From Panaeolus papilionaceus (taxonomy: Eukaryota > Basidiomycota > Agaricomycetes > Agaricales): DNA of 64,000 nucleotides. The stretch is from NCBI GenBank assembly GCA_015501605.1, contig JADNRZ010000004.1, forward strand, positions 1 through 64,000. The letters are read 5' to 3'. Positions 11,171-24,100 of the stretch are shown one piece after another; position 1 is the first letter of the stretch; every line of letters begins with the position of its first letter. Under the pieces are notes generated by a model that was given only the letters and a program-made list of their open reading frames with translations, was not told the origin of the DNA and did not search any database. Both the position numbers and the translations under genes were made by a program.

Positions 11171-14100
11171 ATGGACGGGCCACCACCGCAGGAAGAGGAT
11201 TTCACAGTAATACCGATCCCAGACAGACTCATTCACAAGAACTGGAAGGCACGCGTTAGTGCATATGAGGCCCTCATCAAGATATTCGAAAACTCAGCAT
11301 CTGATACGGATCCTGCTTTCAAAGCATACATCAACAACACAGACCTTGTCAAGAAGTTTGTTACCGACTCCAATGCAGTCGCCCAAGAGAAAGGCGTTGA
11401 ATGTACTGTGGCATTAGTCAAGTTTGCTGGAGAAACCGCGGCCAAAACGCGTGAAGGAATCGTGCCTGCATTGGTGGACAAGTGCTTGGGATCTGCGAGA
11501 GCAGGTACCAAGAATCAAGCAATAGAGTTGATATTACAATACACAGAGGTTGAAAATGGTGGGGCAGGCGTTGTAGTAAGCTTATAGATGTTCTTCCAAA
11601 TACCGTTGTTCTCTGATCATGAGTATCTAGAACGACTTACTCTCTGGTCTGGGAGCCAAGCAGCCTAAAGCAGTAGCTGGGTGCGTTGTAGCCTTGAAAG
11701 AAGTCGTTAGGTGCGTTGAGGAAATCTTGTCTCCCATTTGCTACTAATACATTACATAAAGATTGTTTGGAACGACTGTCACCCCATCACCCCCAATCCT
11801 AAAGGCTCTGCCAAAGGTTTTTGCACATTCCGACAAGACTGTCAGGGCTGAAGGAACAAACCTGGCACATGCCCTCTACCAGTATCTTGGTCCTGGAATC
11901 GAACCATGGCTTGCTGATTTAAAGCCCGTACAAGTTAAGGAACTGAAGGATGCATTCGAAACGATGGAGAAAGATGGGAAGGGGTACAAATCGTTGAAAG
12001 CAGAACGTCTGACACGTAGTGCTGCCCGTGAAGCAGAGGCAGCTGGGGATGAGCCTGGTTCTGCAGCAGAAGATTCTGCAGGTAAGTCCTCCATCGCTCT
12101 TGTTAGCATCCCGGACTGATATATTTTGAAATCCTTTGGCTCAGAATCAGCGGTTCCAGACCCCAGAGCCTTCGCCGAAGCAGTTGATATCATCTCCTCG
12201 CTTCCTGCATCCTTTTATACCAATCTCAAGTCGTCTAAATGGAAAGAGCGAAAAGAAGCTTTGGATGACCTGCAGACACTATTGAAAAACACGCCAAGAA
12301 TAAAAGACTCGGGCGAAATTGGAGAGCTCTCGAAGTCGCTGGCCCATTGCATTGCTAAAGATGCGAATATCAATTGTGTGATGGTTGCCGCTAACTGTCT
12401 CGAAGAAATGGCAAAAGCAATGATGGATTCATTCACGAAATATCGCGAAAGCATCTTGCCACCTATGCTCGAGCGTTTGAAGGAACGCAAAGCGAATGTT
12501 ACTGATGCAATTGGGGCGGCGCTAGATGCTATTTTCGCAACAGTGAGTGCTAACATTATTCTCGCGCTGGGTAACCCCTCTCATCTATATGGTATATAGA
12601 CTACCCTCGCAGACACCATTCCAGATCTAGACGCTTCCTTGAAATCAAAAAACCCTCAAGTTAAGGAGGGTACCCTGAAATTCCTGGGGCGCTCCCTTTC
12701 AACTGCTACGAGCCCCCTTCAGCAGGCTCAAATCAAGCCATTGGCAGAAACTTTGGCAGGTTTACTTGAAGATGGATTCGAGGGTGCCCGCAATGAGGCC
12801 GCCACATGCATGGGAACTTTGATGAAGATGGTTGGAGAGCGTCCGCTCAACGCTATCATGGACACGTTGGCCGACGTGAGGAAAGCTAAAGTCAAAGAGG
12901 CATTCGAAAAGGCCACTACCAAGTGTAAGGCAGGAGGCGCGCCAGCTCGCGCCGCACCTCCAGCAGCAACAGCGACTAAGAAGCCACCTGTTGCATCTAA
13001 ACCGGCTTCGAAGAAGATTCCCGAGCCTGATGAGGCTGAAGAGATGGAGCCTCCGAAGAAACCCGCCGCAAAACCACTCACAGCTAAGCCTCCTGTAAGT
13101 CTTCAAGGAACTGCCGTCTTTTTATAATAACGCTGTTCCTCTTCAAGGTCAAAAAAGTTCCGGCCGTTGTCGCACCTTCTTCTGCAGCTCCTGCGCCAAA
13201 GAAACTGGCTGCAAGTGCTCCACCCAAAACGGGTGGCAAACCCGCAGCTCCAGCGGCTCCTGGCGCTTTGGACACTGTCAAGTACAAGCATACCCCAGAG
13301 GATGCCGACGCTTTGGCCGCAGAGATGATCCCCGCCCAAATAATGGCAGACTTTGGGGATGCAAATTGGAAGGTCAGATTAGCTGCGACAGAAGAAATGC
13401 AGTCGTGGGTTGAAAAGGAAGCTGCTTCTATTGATGCTGAAGTTTTGGTGCGTGCCATCGCCAAAAAGGGTTGGTCAGAGAAAAATTTCCAGGTGGGTTC
13501 TTTGCACAGGCCAACAAAATGCCCTTTCTTACATGACTACCAGGTATCTGCGAAACTATATGTCGTTCTGGATACGCTGGCTCAGCAGTGCCCTTCATTC
13601 GGTCGCTCCTGCATTGCCCTCTCTGTTCCCCATTTGACCGAGAAACTTGGGGATATGAAATTGAAAAAGCCCGCAGGTGATACACTCCTTACATTTGCAG
13701 AGAAAGCATCCCTCCAGTTCGTCCTTCATCAAGGTAAGTCTTCGAGTCCTTACCCAAGTTTCAGGTATTAATTCTAAGAAAGCGTATGAACCCCTTTCGA
13801 AACAAAAGGCCCCCAAGGTTTTGGCTGACGCAATCGTTTGGGTAAATCTTGCCTTGACAGACTTTGGCATTGCTGGGGTTTCCTTGAAGGCGCTTATAGA
13901 TTTCCTGAAAATGACGCTTGGAAATTCTAATGCTGCCGTTCGGACTAGCGCCACTAAGACGCTGGTCACCGTAAAGCTGTTCGCTGGTTCCAGTAAGAAT
14001 TGTCACAATAAACAAGCTTTACTTTGATGCTCATATCCTTTTCCCATAAGGTATCAAAGATTTGCTTGAAGATCTGAACCCCCAACTCCTTAATACCATC

Positions 14101-17100
14101 ACATCTGAATTTGATAAAGTGGAAGGACAAACAGCGCCAGAACCAAGTCGGACGTCTGCTGATCTCGCCAACCTTGCCTCTCAAGGGTCTAGCGGCAAGG
14201 GAGCAGCACCAGCAGGCGATCCTCTCGATGACTTGTTCCCCCGAGTAGAAATCGATGGCCTACTCAAGGGCACCACCATCCTGGCTGATGCTAAAAGTGA
14301 TGCGTGGAAAACAAAGAAAGAAGCATTGGAAGCGCTGCAAGCAATACTTGATCAAGGCTCTAACAAGCGATTAAAACCATCCATTGGTAAGCCTATCCGA
14401 TTATCTCTTGTTCTTAATATTGACATACATGAAGGCGAGATCGCTCAGGTGCTCAAAGCTCGCGTCGTTGATGCAAACAAGGCTGTTCAAACATTGGCAC
14501 TCGACATTGTGTCTCGCATCGCCACCGGAATGGGAAAACATTTCGACAAGCAAACGCGCTTTTTTGTGGCACCTATATGCACAGTCCTGGCAGATCAGAA
14601 GGCCCCTATTCGATCTGCGGCATTGCAAACCTTGACAGCTATTGGAACGGCCTGCGAAGGGGTAGACTCCATGATTCCTGGTCTCACGACAGGATTGGAA
14701 TCGACTAATCCGTTGCAAAGAGCATCGATCTTTCAATGGATGGTCGAATGGTTTAAAGAGCATCCTCCCACTTCACAAGACTTGAAACCATGGGTACCCA
14801 CCGTGATATCTTGCTTGGATGACCGTAATGGGGATGTTCGCAAGGCTGCTCAAGCACTGTTGCCAACCATCATTATGGGTTCTAGCTTTGATTACGTCAT
14901 GCAGCAAACCGGTTCTCTCAAGCCAGCTTCGCGCTCGACTGCTCTACCGCTAATCCAAGCCGCACGCCCTGCATCAACCACGGTTGAACCTCCTATGAAG
15001 CCAGCTATCAATTCCAAAGCGGCAACCCCTGTTGCCATTGTCGAAGAACCAGTTGTAACAGCGCGCTCCGAGTCACCGGCACTTGCACCAGCTGCCGGCA
15101 AACCTGTAAGCAAGTTGGGTGGTGTCCGCCGCAAGCTTCCGCAGGGTCTGACCAGACCAGAATCGAGAGCGGAAAGTGTTGAGGGCTCTACTAGGGTGGC
15201 GGGTCTAAAAAAGCCTCTGTCGGCTCCTATTGCGACACCCTCCGCCAAACAGACACCCGCTGCTCAGACTTCGTCCCTGATTTTTACGAATGCCAATACA
15301 GAACTGAAGAAATCGCGAGTAGCAAAGGATGCGAGCCGATGGGTCAACGAGGGAGGACCAACACGCAAAGACCTGGCCGATCTTCTTCAAAGCCAAATGG
15401 AGCCACTTGCTTCCAAGGACTTGGTTGCGCGACTTTTCAGCCACGATCACAACGCCGTCAATGACCATATTCTAGGTCTCGGGATGCTGTCGGACTTGTA
15501 TTCAGGAACTGAGAACGACGAGGTTGCTGACAAGATTTGTATCGCTAATCTTGACCTTCCTCTCAAGTATGTGTCAATCAAAGCACACGAGCCTCAGCCC
15601 AATCTCATCAGTCGCTGTTTGGATGTTATCGAAGCCGTGGTTAATTTCATTCGTAATGCATCATATCAGCTGACAGACAATGAGGCTCTGTGCTTTGTTC
15701 CTACTATCATCTACAAGGTAATTTTACGCCTTTTCTTCCTCGTAAACGGGAAGTTGCTCACCCCATTTTCTTAGCTCGGGGATCCAAGGGAACAGGTCCG
15801 TACTAGAGTCCAGCAGATTATCAGGACCCTTCCCACCGTATACGCTTACAGTAGGCTATTCCAACTTCTACTTGAACACGGCCTGAAAGCCAAGGTCGCA
15901 AAAACTCGACAGTATGCATTGGACGAGTTGTCCGTCATTCTGAAGAAATCTGGTATGGGAGCATGTGAACCTTCCAAGGCCTTCCCTGCAATCGCGGCGA
16001 CTCTGTCGGACAAAGATCCTTCAGTGAGAAAGGCCGCCTTGGGAGCCCTCAGGTGAGCTTTTCTTTTCTTTTCGCGCCGTACCCACAATTGGCTGACAAG
16101 CACACAGTGAAGCCTACACTCTTGTTGGGGAAAAGGTGTGGTCATTGGTTGGCCCGCTTTCACCAAAAGATAAAACGCAGCTTGAAGAGCGTTTGCGACG
16201 GGTTCCTGGTCCCAGCACTCAAAACAAAGCGGAAGGGGCGTCTTCAATACCAGCTCCTGCCATCAGTCGTTTGACCAATGTCATTCCGAGACCTGCTAGC
16301 CCGTCTGTTGCCGCCGTTTCTCGTCTGGCACGACCATCGTCTCCTGCTGTTTCCCACCGCTCCATCTCCCCCACTCAAGTTCAAGCCAGGCCAGAGTCCC
16401 CTGCTCGTGCCGTTGCATCTGCACCGACCACGAACATTGCTGGTCCGTCCTCTCCCGGAAAACCGAGAGTTAGGACTATGCTCCCCTCTCGTCTTGGACG
16501 TCGTCCTGGTATTGCCCTACCATCCACAACGATGCCGAAGGACGAAAGCCCTGCTCCACCTGAAGAAGTTGCACCTCCAATACGAACCCCTCCATTGATA
16601 AAACCACAGACCCCTGACTACAGGCGAGAAAATGCCATTGTGCGATCTCCATCCGATGGGCCGGAAGACATCACGCTTGCTATTTCTGGCATTCTCAGCA
16701 ACGACCCTTCAAGGAGTGTCGATGCTCTCAAAAAAGTTCAGAGAATACTGTCAGTGGGACCGGATAACGGACCTTCTTCGCCTCAGTACCGGGAACTTGC
16801 TGAGCACACAGAAGGATTAATCGAGACAATCACCTTGCAAATGGCCCATGTCTTTGAGCAACCTAGCGAATTGGTTGTGGACGAAAACTTCAGGTTGGCG
16901 AAGCACCTCATCCAAACCCTGAATAACTTCTGCGATCATGCGTTCCTGGTGGAGTCCCTCACAGTGGAGATACTAACGTCACTCCTGGAAGAATTGACTC
17001 TGAGGCTCCTCGAAACAGACGATAGCCCCGTGAAGAAAGTAAAGGACCTCTCCCGTTTCATCAACATGATCATTTTGCGTCTCTTTGCCACAGGCCGCAG

Positions 17101-18347
17101 GATGTCAATATTTCGGTGCGTTTACGCAGTCTTTCTGTGCTGTTTTCTTTAACTAAATCCATATCTGAATTACAGAGCATTGTTTGCCCTTCTCCTACAA
17201 ATCGTGAAACCATTCCCTGCCCACGGAACATTACCAGACTCCAAAGAGGCAAAAGTAGCGGAATTGGTTTTGAAATGTGTGTGGAAACTAGCGCGAAACA
17301 TACCTCAGGACCTTGCGGAGACCCATCTGGACCCTGTTGAGCTGTTCCCGGCGATTGAACATTTCCTTCAATCAGTTCCTCCCAATGAATGGCGGGCGCG
17401 AGCCACAAACAAGGTTCCTTGCGGTGACATGCCATTACGGACTATCAAAGTTATTATTCAACACATTGTCGGTACGTGAAAGTAATCTATCAATCAACAA
17501 CAAAAAACTCATGTTCGCATGTAGCCCATTATGAGGACGATGTATATGAACTTTTGTCGTCGTCGTTTGACGACCCGTCCGCTACCATCGTCTATCCTTA
17601 TGTCTTCCGCATTCTCAATTCGGGCACACGGCTCAATCGTGAAGAAGCCGCTACCTCCCACCGCAATGGAAATGCCCATGAACAACATGTTCCTCTCTCT
17701 CCAGGATCTAGTCGCCCGCTTTCTCCTCAGGATACGGCTTCATCTGCACACTCAAATCGCCATTCACAAGGACACCACACCAGCCCAAGCTCCTCTTCTG
17801 TTCATGGTCATTCTTACTCACCACCGACCGAAGAACCTGATCCTGACGCACAATTATTGGTGATTATCGGGCATATATCTAGCGAGACGACGGGCGCGTT
17901 ACACAAAGAGGGCATTACAGAATTGCACCACTTTTTGAAAGCTCATCCGCATAAAAGACCGCGAGTTGAGAAGTTGCTCGAAAATACAGGAGCAGCTTTT
18001 AGGAAGTACATCAACCGAGCCTTAGCTACGCGCGCCATCGAAGACCAAGAACGAGACGTGGCAGTAGCGGACACATTGACCAGTAAGTAAATGTGGTGCA
18101 TTCTGGACGTATCTGGGTAGGATATCTCACCATTTATGCTACAAATGTAGAACTGGAGTCAAAAGAGCAGGATAAATCAATTGTTATCCCAGCAAGGGAG
18201 TCCGAAGGAAAGGCGTCGAGCCCAACAGCGGAAAACCCAGAACATCAAGAAAGATTGTCACGGTTACATGACATCTTCCAATATCGATCTAGCACAGTGA
18301 GCACAGGGTCGACGGGGACACCTGATGTACGGACTTCTAGCTCTTAA
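11171..18347 (+). CDS. XMAP215/Stu2/Alp14 microtubule polymerase with five TOG domains
   Basis: About 15 exons and roughly 2,100 aa. TOG1 (about 1-255) contains HKNWKARVSAYEAL and KKFVTDSNAVAQEKGVE. TOG2 (275-525) has SSKWKERKEALDDLQTLL and ARNEAATCMGTLMKMVG. A basic Ala/Pro/Lys linker follows. TOG3 (605-860) carries DANWKVRLAATEEMQSW. TOG4 (880-1130) has SDAWKTKKEALEALQAIL and NPLQRASIFQWM. TOG5 (1240-1500) has DPREQVRTRVQQI and DKDPSVRKAALGAL. After a Ser/Pro-rich linker comes a conserved helical C-terminal region (about 1630-1940, with FINMIILRLFATGRR and ALFALLLQIV), the part that binds TACC-type partners in animals. By family, it adds tubulin at plus ends and acts at spindle poles and kinetochores. 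Ascomycete yeast homologues (Stu2, Alp14) are shorter, with two TOGs and a coiled coil. This layout resembles the animal one. Confidence 0.95.
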
Positions 18348-18661
18348 CTTGCCCCTTAACTGTCGTTTCATATGATTGCGTCCATTTGTACAACTCTACC
18401 CATCAATAGAATACGTTCATTACAGAATAATATATAATTCGGTTTATTTGTTTAGCGCTCAAAAGAATCAGCTGAATGTTTGTGGGTAACCTTATGTTTT
18501 GACTTGTTTGTATATGGAGGTTAGGAGCTCTAACAGTTGTATTGCGTTCCACTTTAACCGAGACTTAACGACAACAACACAACCGGACAACGTTGAACGA
18601 CAACCCGGCTTCTCGTTCCTCGTTTTCTTTACCTTTAGCCGTCCTTATTCTTCCTCTCACA
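18348..18661. other. Intergenic: XMAP215 3' end and acyltransferase promoter
   Basis: A 314-bp spacer. AATAATATATAATTC at about 18425-18440 may serve 3'-end formation of the upstream gene. A C/T-rich leader with TTCCTCTCACA lies directly before the next ATG. No coding signal is seen. Confidence 0.45.
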
Positions 18662-21370
18662 ATGTCGGCTGTTCTCAAGCATGACGATAAATCTATCAGT
18701 TATGACGCTGTTATGCTCTTCTGGCGGACGATCACCCAGATCTTCTTTCGGGAGGTCCGTCCAAGAGGTGCATTCAACATACCCCGAGATGGACCTGTAA
18801 TCTTCGTTGGAGCACCTCATAACAATCAGGTTCTTAAATTATCATCTTATGTAGACGAAAGCTGACAGTCAACCCATGCACAGTTCCTTGACCCCCTGCT
18901 TCTGAGCCTAGAGGTCTTCCGCGAAACTCGCCGTCGCGTCCAATTTTTAACAGCTGCTAAAAGTATGGAACGGAAATGGGTTGGGTTCTTTGCCCGTTTG
19001 ATGGACAGTAGTAGGTGCCCTTATTATGGCTGGCTCCAATGTTCACTGAACCCTACTTTGTATTAAAGTACCTGTATCACGCGCTGCTGATTCTGCAACA
19101 CCAGGTGCTGGTCGAGTGTGGATTTCACCGGAAGATCCGTGCATCCTTATGGGGGAGGGCACCAAATTCCTAACCGAATTTACTCCTCGCATGCAAATCC
19201 TCCTTCCGAAATCCGTCAACTCTGCCGTCGCAGAAGTCAGCGAAGTTATTTCAGATACACAACTTCGCGTGAAACGCGAGTTTGGTGGAGAAAGCGGAAA
19301 GACCACCGCTCGGATTCGAGAAAAGCAAGCAGAACTGAAAGCAGAGGGTATCAATGGGCTTGAGTACAAGAAAATGCCCTTTGTGGACCAACAAGACATG
19401 TACCGACACGTCTATGAATGTCTAAACAAAGGTGGAAGCATGGGCATTTTCCCGGAAGGTAATTAGCGATTTCTGTGAATACCTTTTTTTGGCTCATTAG
19501 TCACAGGTGGTAGTCATGATCGAACAGACTTGCTTCCGTTGAAGGCTGGAGTGTCTATCATGGCTCTTGGCGCAATGGCCAATGATCCCAACATACGAGT
19601 CAAAATCGTCCCTGTAGGACTGTCCTATTTCCATGCGCATCGTTTCCGCTCTCGTGCAGTGGTCGAGTTTGGTTCAGCTTTGGACGTTCCTCCGGAATAC
19701 ATTGAAATGTTTAAGCAAGGTGGTAGCCAAAAGCGTGAAGCCGTGGCAAAGTTCTTGGACCTTATCTACAACGGTCTAAAAACCGTCACTATTCGTGCTC
19801 CTGATTATGACACGCTAATGGTAGGGACTTCGTGCGATACATGTGGCCTATGCTAACTTTTACAACAGCTGATACAGGCTGTTCGTCGTCTGTATAAAAC
19901 TCCAGGGCAGCATCTCACGCTCGGACAAGTCGTGGAGTTGAATCGGCGACTTTTGGAAGGTTACACTCATTTCAAGGATGAACCTCGCGTCCAAAAGCTT
20001 CGAGCAGATGTGCTCAAATACAATAGGCTCGTTCGTGATCTTGGTCTCAGGGACCACCAAGTAAGTCAAGATCATGGAGACCAAATATGTGCTTTCTCAT
20101 GCGGTTACAGGTCCCCCGTGCTCAAAAAGCAGGCTGGAAAACCTTGGGGCTATTGACATATCGAGTGTTTTTGCTTCTCGCCTGGACTATTCTTGCGCTA
20201 CCTGGGACAATCCTCAATGGTCCCATGTTCATCTTGGCTTCGATCATTTCGCGAAAGAAAGCTAAAGGTACGGGAAAATGCTTGCTCTTGAATTCCAATC
20301 CTAACTCATTAAACAGAGGCGTTAGCTGCGTCAGTCGTCAAAATTGCAGGTCGAGATGTGCTTGCAACATGGAAGGTCTTGATTGCATTAGGTGTTACCC
20401 CTGTCCTATACGCATTTTATGCGATCGTAGCGACCCTAATTGCAATCCGTGCTCAAGCACCCGTCAAGTGGCGCATTTGGACTCCCTTCTTGGTTTCTTT
20501 CGCCCTTCCCTTCATGAACTATGCCGCCTTGAAATTCGGAGAAGCCGGAATGGACGTACTCAAGTGAGTGAACACCTTGCATCTCTGTTTCTGTATACTC
20601 ACGGCATTCCCAGATCTCTTCCACCACTCATCATTGCGCTTGCACCTGGTCAACAGAGATCGCTAGACAAATTGAAGAACATGAGAATCCAGCTCTCTAA
20701 CGAAGTTGCCAGCCTAATTAACGACTTTGGGCCTCTCTTATATGAAGATTTCGATGAGGTGCGTCAAATCCGTGTTGAAATTTCAGCATGCTAAACAACG
20801 CGGCAGGCACGCATTCTAGTCCCGTCTGCCAGCGCACCCCCATCCAGCGGTACTCCTGGTCTTTGGCGGAGAAAGAGTAGTACGGGAGCCGTTGACGCCC
20901 AGGGTCTAGGCCTCACTCACCCAATGACCTGGATTGACGAGCGCTTGTTTGGGTGGAGTCGCAGCTCTCGAAGAGGAACTAGTGCTTGGAGTGGCTCAGT
21001 AGAAGACCCCAGTCGGATCCACACACCCGAAGATTCGGATGTTGAAGACACGGGAGATTACGATAATGTCGTTGGAGTGCTAGGGACAGGTGTTGAGCAG
21101 TCGAATTTGCAGAAGTCTCGCAGTAGGCAAAGCTCATACGCTGATCTCCAACGATTGCGCCTCAATTCCCTTGCATCACTGTCCAACACGACTGGGGCAG
21201 CTGCCCATGATGAAAGCACTCTGGCTCAGCGTGCTGCCCATCGAACACGGAGACAAAGTTTATCGGATGGGGTAGACGTCAGTCGCATTGCGGCAACTGA
21301 TCAGAAGGAAACCTTTCAAGAGGTCACAGATGACCTCAACGCCGAGATTGCTAAAACAAAAAGCAGTTAG
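18662..21370 (+). CDS. Glycerol-3-phosphate/DHAP sn-1 acyltransferase, Gpt2/Sct1 type
   Basis: Roughly 800 aa over about 8 exons. The start MSAVLKHDDK is preceded by CTCACA. The N-terminal acyltransferase domain has motif I as APHNNQ|FLDP, split by an intron, like the APHANQFVDP motif of yeast Gpt2/Sct1. Then come the segment KSMERKWVGFFARLMDSIPVSR and motif III in FPEGGSHDRTDLLPLKAG. Motif IV lies around VKIVPVGLSYF. Beyond about residue 430 there are hydrophobic membrane segments (LLTYRVFLLLAWTILALPGT, VLIALGVTPVLYAFYAIV, FLVSFALPFMNYAAL). The tail is Ser/Arg-rich with SRSRQSS-like sites, probably phosphorylated. By family, it makes lysophosphatidic acid in the ER, the first step of glycerolipid synthesis. 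The 3' end is convergent with the MetAP1 gene, leaving a 143-bp gap. Confidence 0.93.
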
Positions 21371-21513
21371 ACTGGGTGATCTCTTATCAATATTGTATGC
21401 CAGGGAATAATCGTGGAAGGCCTCCCCTGCTTTTCGAACATTTGGATACTTTAGTAGTACAGCATGTATCGAGAGGAACAGCGTGGTGATCGTCACCACT
21501 TTTATCGAATGCG

Positions 21514-23488
21514 TTACAGAGTCGCGTTTGACTTGGTCAAGATCTCGACACCAGTTTCAGTGATCCTATTCATTTCTGAGTGTTAGACAGAAGAAGGGAC
21601 AAGAGCATATGCACGAGACTGACAGCAACGTATCCTCAAATTGAGCGCTCCGCTTTCCATCTGCTGTTGTTGCAGTCCAGTTATCGGGCCAATGAACATC
21701 AGACCAGCTGTTACCAAGATTGAGCATCTATTTCAGGAAGAGAATCAGTGGAACGATAGTGACAAGCAAATTCTGTTGCCAACTTACGGGCTCGATGGTG
21801 AATGCCTTGGTAAGTCGATACATTAGTACAGATTAGGGTCATGACAATTTGGTAGTTCGTACCATTCCTGGTTTCATGGTGCCAACTGCCTTGTTCTTGG
21901 CGTAGTGGGGAATATTTGGCGGACAATGGAAGAGATTGTTCACTCCATGGCCCGTAAACGTTCGTACGACAGCGCACCCATTAGCTCTTGCTATTGGCTC
22001 GCTATGAATAGGGAGAGGGGGAAGCAGTATGAGGATACCTGCCCACTTTTGGATAGTGGCCGTATTGGTGACTCACATGGCCTTTCCTATATCTCGGAAA
22101 AGAGCACCTGGTTTGCATATCTTGATGGCAGCGTCCAGGCTTTCACGAGTCGTACGAATGAGCTTCTCCGAATCCTCATCTATTTTTCCTACTGGATAGG
22201 TCTCATTTAGATCTGCGTGAAATCCTGTGCGGTGCAGCATGAGAATTTAATATTTTGACGGCTGGGCGATCGATGTATATATTCGAGGTTGAAAAGCACG
22301 CACCATCGTAATAGAGGGAAATATCTGTAAAAATGGACGGTTATTTTTAATTAGGACATCTGAAAGTGAAAAAATGGTCGAAAAGCGCAAAAATAATTGC
22401 CTAGATTTATTATGTCCCCTTCCCGCAGCTTTCGCTTGTCAGGAATTCCATGGCAGATGACCTCATTAACCGATCTGGGAAAACGGTACCAATCAGCCCT
22501 CATAACGATTCTCTGCTCTGAAGAAAAAGACAAGAGGCATACGTGCAAATGGATTTCGGGAAGTTACGGTAGTTCAAAGGTGACGGGTACCCATTCCTTT
22601 CAATGCAGGCGTTGTGGGCGATCTCATCGAGCTCATCAGTGGTGACTCCAGGGCGGATTGCAGCCGCCGTAATGTCAAGAACCTCACGACCGAGCTATGA
22701 TGGAAGTGAAACAGCATTCAGACCCTTGATGTGTGCCGGGGAGACCACAGATGCCTGTGTACCTTGCAAACTGTTCTCATTTTTTCTTGCTCTTCTTTAG
22801 TTAGAATCTTGGGAGGTTGTCCTGCAGCCTTCATCTCGTTCCTGGGAACACCTAAAAGAATTTGTGAGACCTTTGATTGACATCTGTCCCTTCGTAAAGC
22901 ATGGTACCATCTTGTGCGTATTCTGGACGGGGAATATGGGCCGGTACCACACGTTTCGAAGATAAAGGATAGACGGGTCGGAGGGTACCAGTAAAGCTAT
23001 AATTGACAAAAGGATTGTATGTGCCCTCTAAAAGGATCACAAGAAAATAGAAGCACATCAGTAAAAATGGTTCAATGAACGAAAAGATAAAAGGGCAGAC
23101 GAATTACCTTCGTAGGCCCCATTCTTGGCAATGTCGTGAATTATTTTATGTTTTTTCTACGAAAAGTGGATTGAGTTTAGACTCAGCCACCACTCGATCG
23201 ATTTAGGTCAATCGAACAACATTTAATTCGTACCCCTTGAGAAGCAAATTCTGAGTATAAGAATTAAATTCAACGAAAAAAGCAACTCACAACCAGCTTT
23301 GAAGCATTCTTGTCCGCAGAAAAAGGATCCTCGAATTCCTAATCTAATGATATATGAGGAATGAGGATTTTAAAATTCTGTCTAAAAGATAGATAAGAAA
23401 CTGACTTGCTACATGTGGGACATTCTAGGCGAGATGGCGGGTTTCCATTAGGACATCCATCGCTTTGACAGGCCACAGTTGTGGACAT
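21514..23488 (-). CDS. MAP1: Methionine aminopeptidase 1 with N-terminal zinc finger
   Basis: Many short exons. The N-terminus [12 protein letters not shown]...LECPTCSK, followed by FFCGQECF in the next exon, forms the MYND-like double zinc finger typical of eukaryotic MetAP1. Next come [20 protein letters not shown] and [11 protein letters not shown]. The catalytic pita-bread domain shows [36 protein letters not shown] (two metal-binding aspartates), a TGHGI region, FTIEP and FEDTLL (acidic ligands). By family, it removes initiator methionine co-translationally in the cytosol, binding the ribosome through its zinc fingers. The last intron is inferred (GTGCAT donor, TAG acceptor), giving an ending [16 protein letters not shown]. 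An upstream in-frame ATG exists at 23584, but the MSTT start matches the family better. Confidence 0.94.
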
Positions 23489-24100
23489 GATGAAAGAAGT
23501 GTTGAAAGGGTAAATATGTTCTGCTCGTGGTTGTAGGTCCGGCGTAAGATTTAATATCCAAGATTGGTAATTGGTATTTATCAATCAACTCGGTTTAAAA
23601 CAAATGGACTTAATTCAAAATCTCATTCATAGACTCCTGGGACCTGGTTGCTAGCCGAAATACAATGAATCGTCATTTTTGACAGCTAAATTGAACACTC
23701 GGTTGCAGTTCTTTTTTTAAAAATACTTTTTTTCTTCTTTATTTTATGACAACATATATATATCGACGATGACGGGGCAATGTGGTGGGCATACTAAGTA
23801 ATGATTATAAGAGAGAGCAACCTCAGACTTCAAATAGACATAAGTAACTGAATAAAAAAATATATGATGCAACTGGAATGAATGCATGAATGAAGGGGCA
23901 ATAAAATATATGCAATGAGGAAAGTTTGGTATGGAGGGAGAATATAAAGCTCTAGTGTTGGATGAATGCGAAAGAGTCGAAAGCGATGCAGGACAGCAAT
24001 TAGAGGGGTAATCATGAACCATAAATGTATCAACTAGGGTAGTAGTGGTTGGAGAGGAAGAAAAAATCGACAAGCAGTGAACGGAAAGTGATGGAAAGGG
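23489..24100. other. Intergenic: MAP1 promoter and 3' flank of the unknown gene
   Basis: About 610 bp, A/T-rich, with T-runs at 23710-23740 and a TATATATAT stretch near 23753. The ORFs are short and His/Phe/Leu-rich on the minus strand, without family features. It probably contains the MAP1 promoter and the 3' UTR of the minus gene at 24.1 kb. Confidence 0.4.
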
